Shown here: piece after piece, positions 1-5,183 of the stretch
How the letters are laid out: every line of letters starts with the position of its first letter
Position numbering within the stretch: the first letter of the stretch is position 1
NCBI GenBank assembly: GCA_003233075.1
Contig: QIKQ01000094.1
Coordinates: forward strand, 1-7,390
DNA: 7,390 nucleotides
Source: Gammaproteobacteria bacterium
GTDB taxonomy: Bacteria > Pseudomonadota > Gammaproteobacteria > SZUA-21
Direction: 5' to 3'
Made by a program: the position numbers and the translations under genes
Notes under the pieces: generated by a model
The model's database searches: none
The model's input: only the letters and a program-made list of their open reading frames with translations
What the model was told of the DNA's origin: nothing

Positions 1-2378
1 TGCTTAAGTTTAACTACAACCCACTCGATTGCAGTATCGACCTCTTGATCTACAAGAGTGCGCGAAGAATCCTGTAAAATCAAGCCCAAAGCAAGACTTT
101 TTCTACCAATTTCAACACCTTCGCCACGATATACATCAAATATTCGAATTTCTTGCAGCTGATCTGGAATCGCCGCATGAACTGTCTCACAAACCTGGTT
201 CGAGCTAATATCCTCGTCAACCAAAACTGCTAAATCACGCCGAATTGATGGGTATTTAGAAAGTGGCTTAAATACCGGAATTGCCACTTCTTGTAAACTT
301 TCAAAATCTAATTCAAACAGCAAAACTTCTTCACTAAGCTCTTGTTTTTTCTGTATTTCTGGGTGGAGTTTACCAAGCCACCCAATCACTTGTCCAGCTC
401 TAATTATTTGTGCAGATTGGCCTGGATGTAAGGCTGGATTAGGTGTTGCTTTAAACTTAACATCTTCCTTTTGACAAGCTAATTTTAGTATAGCCTCTAC
501 CGCAGCTTTGCAATCGTAAAAATCGACTTTGCGTTTACTAATATCCCATTGCTCACTATTAACGAATCCCGCCATTGCGCCCGCAATTTTTAATTTTTGC
601 TCAATTTTCTCAACACTCGAGCCTTTATTGCTATCAGGTAAAAAGCTTAAGCCAGTTTCAAAAATGCTAACGCGAGTTTGTTGTCGATTTAAATTATGAC
701 GAATAGCTTGCAATAAACCTGGCCATAAACTCGAACGCATAACGGCCATGTCGGCAGACATAGGATTGGCCAATTTGATTGCTTCAATTTCCGGTTGAAT
801 GTGTTTTTGGCTTTTTTCGTCAATAAAGCTGTAAGTGATAACTTCTTGAAAACCTCGATTAACTAACAAATTTTGCACCGCATTTATTGTTAGTTTTGCT
901 TCCGAGCGCGGTGATATATTGAGACTACCTTGAGGAAGACGCATTGGAATATTATTGTATCCATAAATACGCCCAATTTCTTCGATAAGATCCGCCTCTA
1001 TACTGACATCAAATCGAAATGTTGGCGCTTGTACTTTCCAACCTTCTTGTTTGCCGCCTGATATTTTCATACCTAAACGGGTTAGTATTTCCTTGCTTTG
1101 CTTCCAGGCGATATCAACGCCCAAAACCCGCGTAATTCGTTCTTGGCGTAAAATGATTGGTTCTTTTTTAGGTAAATTTGTCGCACTGCTAATATTAATC
1201 ACCGGACCCGCATAACCACCAACAATTGAGATTAACAATTGGCTTGCCCGCTCCATAATTTTCAATTGTGATTCAGGGTCGACGCCACGTTCAAATCGAT
1301 AAGAGGAGTCAGTTTGCAATCCAAATCGGCGTGCTCGGCCGACAATTGCTTGCGGCGTAAAAAAGGCACATTCTAAAAATAGGTTTTTAGTTGAATCAGA
1401 TATTGCCGAACCTTCACCGCCCATTATGCCGGCTAAGGCAAGAATTCTGTTGTCGTCAGCGATAACCAAAACATCTTCATCGAGTGAAACTTTCTTGCCA
1501 TCTAACAAGGTCAGTTTCTCTTTCTTTTTGGCGTAACGCACATCGATTGAGCCACTGAGTTCTTCCAGATCGAACGCATGCATGGGTTGACCATATTCGA
1601 GTAGAACATAGTTAGTCACATCAACGAGTGGGCCCAAACTGCGTAAGCCACATCGACGCAGCCGTTCTTGCATCCACATAGGCGTCAATGCACTAGAATT
1701 TATGTCGCTGATAACACGCCCTACGTATCGAGGGCAGGCTTTCGCTTCACTGACTTTTACTGGAAAGATATTTTTTGTAGTCGCTTTTAGGCTTTTAACA
1801 ACGGCCTGCTTCAAATTGGTGTTGGTAAGCACACCTACTTCACGCGCAATACCGGATAATCCTAAGCAATCACCTCGATTAGGCGTGATATCGATTTCAA
1901 TTACGGTGTCGTCCAGATCTAAATACTGGCGAATATTTGCACCAACGGCTGCATCGGATGGCAACTCTAATAATCCTGAACTTGAATCTGCTAATCCAAG
2001 TTCTTGTTCCGAACAGAGCATGCCAAAAGACTCCACATCACGAAGTTTGGACTTCTTGATTTTCATGCCATTTGGTAAGACACAAGCAATAAGGGCAACA
2101 GGATATTTAAAGTTTTCTTTTACATTTTTTGCGCCACAAACAATGACTAAGTTTTCTTCAGAATTATCACCAACATCAACAGTACAGATTTGTAATTTAT
2201 CCGCGTTTGGATGTTTTTCCACAGACATAACCTGACCAATAACGATCGAATCAAACTTAGGTGCAGCCAATGCGACTGAATCTACTTCCAAACCTGCCAT
2301 GGTTAATTGATCTGCTAATTCTTGGGCAGATATTGATAAATCAAGCCACTCTTTTAACCAGTTATAACTAAACTTCAT
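1..2378 (-). CDS. pheT: Phenylalanyl-tRNA synthetase beta subunit (3' end off window)
   Basis: Beta subunit of the alpha2-beta2 cytoplasmic enzyme that charges tRNA-Phe; it binds and positions the tRNA and hydrolyses Tyr-tRNA-Phe. The frame is open from ATG at 2378 to the left edge: 792 complete codons, no stop, against 795 residues in E. coli, so only a few codons are missing. The N-terminus MKFSYNWLKEW matches the family. Rough domains: tRNA-binding OB fold 39-149, with KHPNADKL at 55-62; B3/B4 editing region about 210-365, ending in RFERGVD at 361-367; B5 about 405-480, with P452, R455, D457, E461, E466, E467 and YGYNNIP; FDX-ACB anticodon-binding domain from about 701, with KYPSIRRDLA and FDVYRGEGV. 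The start lies 43 nt after the pheS stop, with a moderate AAGAG Shine-Dalgarno, so it is co-transcribed with pheS. No frameshift seen. Confidence 0.98.
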   Translation of the reverse strand, partial: MKFSYNWLKEWLDLSISAQELADQLTMAGLEVDSVALAAPKFDSIVIGQVMSVEKHPNADKLQICTVDVGDNSEENLVIVCGAKNVKENFKYPVALIACVLPNGMKIKKSKLRDVESFGMLCSEQELGLADSSSGLLELPSDAAVGANIRQYLDLDDTVIEIDITPNRGDCLGLSGIAREVGVLTNTNLKQAVVKSLKATTKNIFPVKVSEAKACPRYVGRVISDINSSALTPMWMQERLRRCGLRSLGPLVDVTNYVLLEYGQPMHAFDLEELSGSIDVRYAKKKEKLTLLDGKKVSLDEDVLVIADDNRILALAGIMGGEGSAISDSTKNLFLECAFFTPQAIVGRARRFGLQTDSSYRFERGVDPESQLKIMERASQLLISIVGGYAGPVINISSATNLPKKEPIILRQERITRVLGVDIAWKQSKEILTRLGMKISGGKQEGWKVQAPTFRFDVSIEADLIEEIGRIYGYNNIPMRLPQGSLNISPRSEAKLTINAVQNLLVNRGFQEVITYSFIDEKSQKHIQPEIEAIKLANPMSADMAVMRSSLWPGLLQAIRHNLNRQQTRVSIFETGLSFLPDSNKGSSVEKIEQKLKIAGAMAGFVNSEQWDISKRKVDFYDCKAAVEAILKLACQKEDVKFKATPNPALHPGQSAQIIRAGQVIGWLGKLHPEIQKKQELSEEVLLFELDFESLQEVAIPVFKPLSKYPSIRRDLAVLVDEDISSNQVCETVHAAIPDQLQEIRIFDVYRGEGVEIGRKSLALGLILQDSSRTLVDQEVDTAIEWVVVKLK

Positions 2379-2421
2379 ATTTATAATCTCTTAACAAACG
2401 GTTATTAATTTGAAATCTTGC

Positions 2422-3438
2422 TTATTTAAATTGCTCAAGGAAGCGCAAATCATTTTCATAAAATAGACGTAAATCATCGATACCATAACGTAACATTGCA
2501 AGCCGCTCTACCCCCATGCCAAAGGCATATCCGGTGTACTTCTCGCTATCCACTTTTGCGTATTCAAGTACTTTTGGGTGCACCATGCCACAACCTAAGA
2601 CCTCTAACCAGCCCGTATGACTACAGACTCGACAGCCTTCACCTTGACATATAACGCAGCTAATATCCGCTTCAGCAGAAGGTTCAGTAAACGGAAAATA
2701 GGATGGTCTAAAACGTATTTCTAAATCAGTTTCAAAATAGAGTTTTAAAAATTTATACAAGGTACCTTTTAAGTCTGCAAAACTCACATCCGTATCCACC
2801 ATCAAGCCTTCAACTTGATGAAACATGGGCGTATGAGTCACATCCATATCACAACGATAAACACGACCTGGCGCGATAATTCTTAAGGGTAGGTCCTGTT
2901 TTTCCATTACCCGAATTTGTACCGGCGAAGTATGCGTTCGCAATAAATGGTGCTCATCGAAATAAAAGGTATCATGCATTGCTCGAGCGGGATGATGTGC
3001 CGGTATATTTAAGGCTTCAAAATTATAATAATCATTTTCAATTTCTGGTCCTTGAGCAACGTTGAAACCCATTTGCTCAAATAGAGCATTTATTTTATTC
3101 ATGGTACGACTAACTGGATGTAGTCCACCCGATACGAGGCCCCGGCCAGGTAAGGTCACATCCAATTTTTCACTTTCTAGTTGCGCGTTAATCTTGTCAA
3201 CCTGCAGGGAATTTTTCCGTGTTTCAATTTTCTCTTGCAAAGATTTTTTGGCGATATTAACTTCTTTTCCAGCCAGAGGCCTTTGTTCGACTGGCAATTT
3301 GCTTAAATTTTTTAAACGTTCGGTAAATTTTCCTTTTTTACCTAAATACTCGACCCGAACATCATCGAGCTGATTTAAATCAGCTGCCGCTTGCACTGCT
3401 TGCACTGCTGATGTTAATAACTGACTTAAGTCTTCCAA
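2422..3438 (-). CDS. pheS: Phenylalanyl-tRNA synthetase alpha subunit
   Basis: Catalytic class II subunit that activates Phe and transfers it to tRNA-Phe, working with PheT. The protein has 338 residues: an N-terminal coiled-coil region (about 1-90), then the catalytic core with GPEIENDYYNFEALN (130-144), motif 2 around RIIAPGRVYR (186-195) and THTPMFHQVEG, and motif 3 around YAFGMGVERL (304-313). A305 matches the E. coli Phe-pocket alanine (A294). Compared with the 327-residue E. coli protein it has an insert with C261, C264, C269 and C272 (CxxC-x4-CxxC), a possible zinc knuckle that I recall from other proteobacterial PheS. The start is TTG: an in-frame TGA lies three codons upstream (3445-3447), no ATG or GTG lies between, and the next in-frame Met is residue 113. 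The Shine-Dalgarno is weak (AAGG about 10 nt upstream, or GAG 5 nt upstream). Confidence 0.97.
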   Translation of the reverse strand: MEDLSQLLTSAVQAVQAAADLNQLDDVRVEYLGKKGKFTERLKNLSKLPVEQRPLAGKEVNIAKKSLQEKIETRKNSLQVDKINAQLESEKLDVTLPGRGLVSGGLHPVSRTMNKINALFEQMGFNVAQGPEIENDYYNFEALNIPAHHPARAMHDTFYFDEHHLLRTHTSPVQIRVMEKQDLPLRIIAPGRVYRCDMDVTHTPMFHQVEGLMVDTDVSFADLKGTLYKFLKLYFETDLEIRFRPSYFPFTEPSAEADISCVICQGEGCRVCSHTGWLEVLGCGMVHPKVLEYAKVDSEKYTGYAFGMGVERLAMLRYGIDDLRLFYENDLRFLEQFK

Positions 3439-3520
3439 TGTTGCTCAACCTTATTGTTACAAATTCGGATAATATAAACTTTTTGGTCGTCTCAGCGTGC
3501 AACAACTCAAAAAATCTAGG

Positions 3521-3616
3521 TCGTTGCGAGTTTGCAGTGCAAACGAAGCAATCTCCTAACGCAATTAAATGTATTCCCGAGATTGCTTCGCTTACTGCGT
3601 AAGCTCGCAATGACGA
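3521..3616. repeat. Long palindromic dispersed repeat with two nested hairpins
   Basis: Two inverted arms face each other. The plus-strand arm (3521-3554) reads TCGTTGCGAG, then the palindrome TTTGCAGTGCAAA, then CGAAGCAATCTC. The minus-strand arm (3616-3579) reads TCGTCATTGCGAG, then the palindrome CTTACGCAGTAAG, then CGAAGCAATCTC. The flanks are nearly identical while the inner palindromes differ, each staying self-complementary. As RNA or single-stranded DNA it would form a long stem with two side hairpins. Similar TCGTTGCGAG units lie upstream of thrS. It resembles REP/MITE-like palindromes scattered in intergenic regions of many bacteria; the family name is not known to me. It sits in the 5' leader of pheS, ending about 80 nt before the start codon. 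Confidence 0.85.
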
Positions 3617-3622
3617 GGAAGT

Positions 3623-3660
3623 TGTAGCCCGGTTCTGTAGCCCGGCTCTTCAGAGCCGGG
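3623..3660. repeat. Tandem TGTAGCCCGG motif with GC-rich hairpin
   Basis: Two 13-bp units, TGTAGCCCGGTTC and TGTAGCCCGGCTC, differ at one base (3623-3635 and 3636-3648). The second runs into a perfect 9-bp inverted repeat, CCCGGCTCT and AGAGCCGGG, around a 2-nt centre (3641-3660). The GC-rich block stands out in an AT-rich spacer. There is no T-run on either side, so it is a poor intrinsic terminator. TGTAGCCCGG hairpins occur as dispersed intergenic repeats in other gammaproteobacteria (recalled knowledge), so I read it as a separate repeat inserted beside the palindromic element. Confidence 0.7.
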
Positions 3661-3730
3661 GGAGATTAAATTTCAACTACAATCTTTCGTAAAGAACCAG
3701 GTTACCTGTTAAAATTTCTCTTTCCACAAA

Positions 3731-3773
3731 CAACAAAACCGCCTACATTAATAATGCAAGCGGTCTTTTGTTG
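3731..3773 (-). terminator. Hairpin after rplT, probable (partial) terminator/attenuator before pheS
   Basis: An inverted repeat of about 19 pairs begins 17 nt after the rplT stop. Outer arms are CAACAAAA and TTTTGTTG; the inner part is a CCGC/GCGG core extended by seven more pairs around a 3-nt loop (3750-3752), with a 2-nt bulge at 3764-3765. Two inner positions are G-U pairs only in minus-strand RNA (3743/3759 and 3745/3757) and would be mismatches in plus-strand RNA, so the structure fits the operon transcript. The core is followed by TTTTGTTGTTTG, an interrupted U-rich tail. It could lower read-through from rplT into pheST. No Phe-rich leader peptide like E. coli pheM was found between rplT and pheS. 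Confidence 0.65.
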
Positions 3774-3789
3774 GTACTGATGGGTCGAT

Positions 3790-4146
3790 TTAGTTTAAAG
3801 CCGCTTTAGCTTGTTCAGCAATAGCCGCAAAACCTACTTTATCGTGCACTGCAATATCAGCCAGTACTTTTCGATCAATCTCTATACCGGCTTTTTTCAA
3901 ACCATTGATTAGTCGACTATACGACAAACCATTTTCTCTAGCTTGGGCATTAATACGTACAATCCAGAGTCTGCGAAATTGTCTTTTACGTTGACGTCGG
4001 TCACGATAAGCATATTGACCCGCTTTAGTGACTGCCTGTTTGGCAACTCTAAAGACTTTACGCCTTGCACCATAATAACCTTTGGCTTTCTTTAAGATTT
4101 TTTTATGACGCGATCGGGCTTGCACCCCACGTTTAATTCTTGGCAT
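3790..4146 (-). CDS. rplT: 50S ribosomal protein L20
   Basis: L20 binds 23S rRNA early in 50S assembly; in E. coli it also represses translation of rpmI-rplT. The product has 118 residues, the same length as in E. coli. It begins MPRIKRGVQARSRHKKILK, followed by the conserved KGYYGARRKVFRVAKQAV and YAYRDRRQRKRQFRRLWI. The very basic N-terminal half (about 1-58) is the rRNA-threading extension; the C-terminal half (LSYSRLINGLKKAGIEIDRK) is the globular domain that binds rRNA and, in E. coli, the mRNA operator. A strong Shine-Dalgarno GGAG lies 6 nt before the ATG. The gene follows rpmI by 18 nt, so the two are surely translated from one message. The terminator-like hairpin follows its stop by 16 nt. 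Confidence 0.98.
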   Translation of the reverse strand: MPRIKRGVQARSRHKKILKKAKGYYGARRKVFRVAKQAVTKAGQYAYRDRRQRKRQFRRLWIVRINAQARENGLSYSRLINGLKKAGIEIDRKVLADIAVHDKVGFAAIAEQAKAALN

Positions 4147-4164
4147 TGTTCTCTCCGGTTAGTT

Positions 4165-4362
4165 CTAGCTAAATGGCAACATCTTACGGATTGCTGGCGT
4201 ATCGGCTGCACATACTTGAATATCATCTCGTAAGTGTCTTTTACGCTTAGCGCTCTTCTTCGTCAAAATATGACGACGATGCGATTGTCCACGCTTGAAT
4301 CTTCCCGAAGCGACCTTGCGAAACCGTTTTGCGGCTCCACTGTTTGATTTCATTTTTGGCAT
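4165..4362 (-). CDS. rpmI: 50S ribosomal protein L35
   Basis: Small basic protein of the large subunit, 65 residues like the E. coli protein. Starting at the ATG at 4362 gives MPKMKSNSGAAKRFRKVASG, then the conserved HRRHILTKKSAKRKRHLR, ending KMLPFS. An in-frame ATG at 4389 would add nine residues (MSPNAEFYT) that do not belong to the family, and it has no well-placed Shine-Dalgarno; the chosen ATG has GGAG 9 nt upstream. In E. coli, L20 blocks rpmI translation and rplT follows by coupling; the 18-nt spacing here would allow the same. The 275-nt leader upstream holds hairpins that could serve that control. Confidence 0.97.
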   Translation of the reverse strand: MPKMKSNSGAAKRFRKVASGRFKRGQSHRRHILTKKSAKRKRHLRDDIQVCAADTPAIRKMLPFS

Positions 4363-4402
4363 TGTATAAAACTCCGCATTTGGGCTCATATTCCAAAAGT
4401 TC

Positions 4403-4470
4403 GATTGAAACTACTCGGCAACTGCTCCTGCGTTGCTCTACCTCGTGCATCCCTGCACTCGTGCGCTTAT
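4403..4470. repeat. GC-richer structured block in the infC-rpmI spacer (repeat or operator)
   Basis: This stretch is clearly richer in G and C than the AT-rich DNA around it and is full of short inverted repeats. CTCGTGC occurs twice (4442-4448 and 4458-4464). The GCAC between them can pair either way: GTGCA-TCCC-TGCAC at 4445-4458, or GCAC-TC-GTGC at 4455-4464. These two hairpins exclude each other. A further hairpin GCAAC/GTTGC spans 4418-4436. It could be an inserted dispersed repeat or part of the leader RNA that controls rpmI; the sequence alone does not decide. Confidence 0.45.
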
Positions 4471-4496
4471 GCCACTACAAATAAAAATGTATTGGC
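4471..4496 (-). promoter_or_regulatory. Hairpin in the rpmI leader, candidate part of an L20 operator
   Basis: The minus-strand RNA reads GCCAATACA, an 8-nt U-rich loop, then TGTAGTGGC. The arms pair at eight of nine positions, with one A-G mismatch in the middle. It lies about 110 nt upstream of the rpmI start. In E. coli the L20 operator is a structured leader that imitates the L20 site on 23S rRNA; I could not match that fold base for base, so the link is by position only. Confidence 0.3.
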
Positions 4497-4509
4497 TACA
4501 CTCGAATAA

Positions 4510-4537
4510 ATTAAATTCAAAACTTTAAAAACGACAA
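4510..4537 (-). promoter_or_regulatory. Weak candidate promoter for rpmI-rplT
   Basis: TTGTCG (4537-4532) and TTTAAT (4515-4510) are separated by 16 nt. They match the sigma-70 -35 and -10 consensus at four and five of six positions. The spacer is AT-rich, so chance matches are likely. E. coli has internal promoters for rpmI-rplT, which makes the position plausible. Confidence 0.22.
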
Positions 4538-4637
4538 AAGACCCATCCTATCTATAGAATTGGCTTTGTAATTTTAAAACAGCTAAAAACTACTTCGGCT
4601 ATCTGAAATACAGCAATTTAATTATGCTAATAAATTA

Positions 4638-5171
4638 TTAGCTCTTCTTTGAAGTTTTGACGGGCGCGAACACCATGACCATTTGTCGGCCTTCAAACTT
4701 TGGTGCTTGTTCGACTGTCCCATACTCCACTAAATCATTTTCAACACGTTTAAGCAGATGCATTCCTAGCTCTTTATGAGCCATTTCGCGACCGCGAAAG
4801 CGCATTGTGACTTTAGCTTTGTCCCCGTCTGTTAGGAAACGTATCAGGTTGCGTAGTTTTACCTGATAATCCCCTATGTCCGTTCCTGGACGAAACTTAA
4901 TTTCCTTTACATGAATCTGTTTCTGTTTTTTCTTCGCTACCTGGGCTTTTTTGGATTCTTCAAACCTAAATTTGCCGTAATCCATTATTCTACAAACAGG
5001 CGGTGTGGCTGTAGGTGAAACCTCGACCAAATCCAGGCCATCATCCTTAGCCAACTTAAGGGCTTCGTTTGCTGACATAACTCCTACCTGATTGCCGTCG
5101 CTGCCGACAACCCTGACTTCTGGCGCAGTAATCGTTAGATTCATACGCACTTTCACTTTAGGTGATGCGAT
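4638..5171 (-). CDS. infC: Translation initiation factor IF-3, probable AUC start
   Basis: IF3 binds the 30S subunit, keeps it apart from 50S and rejects wrong start codons and initiator tRNAs. The N-domain carries DGLDLVEVSPTA and PPVCRIMDYGKF; a lysine-rich linker (KKAQVAKKKQKQ) follows; the C-domain carries the signature VKEIKFRPGTDIGDYQVK and RFRGREMAHKELG. The product is 177 residues from the AUC at 5171 (E. coli 180). Reading AUC as the start gives M-ASPKVKVRMN. I prefer it because GGAG (5183-5180) lies exactly 8 nt upstream, inside the end of thrS, while the later GTG codons (5156, 5150) and ATG (5144) have no good Shine-Dalgarno. A GTG start at 5156 would give 172 residues. The start is 2 nt after the thrS stop, so translation is probably coupled. 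E. coli infC starts with AUU for IF3 self-control. Confidence 0.96.
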   Translation of the reverse strand: MASPKVKVRMNLTITAPEVRVVGSDGNQVGVMSANEALKLAKDDGLDLVEVSPTATPPVCRIMDYGKFRFEESKKAQVAKKKQKQIHVKEIKFRPGTDIGDYQVKLRNLIRFLTDGDKAKVTMRFRGREMAHKELGMHLLKRVENDLVEYGTVEQAPKFEGRQMVMVFAPVKTSKKS

Positions 5172-5183
5172 ATTTATTTCTCC
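5169..5183 (-). promoter_or_regulatory. infC ribosome binding site and non-canonical AUC start
   Basis: GGAG at 5183-5180 lies in the last thrS codons (Met-Glu-Lys-stop), followed by 8 nt and ATC at 5171-5169. A rare AUU/AUC-type start is the known basis of infC autoregulation: IF3 discriminates against its own start codon. Here it also ties infC translation to the end of thrS. Confidence 0.65.

Noticed and set aside
1702..2235. A 177-codon open frame on the plus strand
   Set aside because: It lies antisense to pheT, whose whole frame is intact and family-like; the predicted protein resembles no family and is a shadow.
3380..3610. Open frames on both strands across the pheS leader (3380-3610 minus, 3411-3602 plus)
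   Set aside because: They translate the palindromic repeat and the start of pheS in other frames; no ribosome binding site or family similarity.
3641..3660. The GC-rich 9-bp hairpin as an intrinsic terminator
   Set aside because: No T-run follows it on either strand; better explained as a repeat.
3698..3710. CAGGTTACCTG palindrome as an operator
   Set aside because: Short, with almost no loop for RNA and no known regulator match; within chance expectation for a spacer of this length.
4247..4450. A 67-codon minus-strand frame overlapping rpmI
   Set aside because: It runs out of frame through the conserved rpmI coding sequence and begins in the structured spacer block; no support as a gene.
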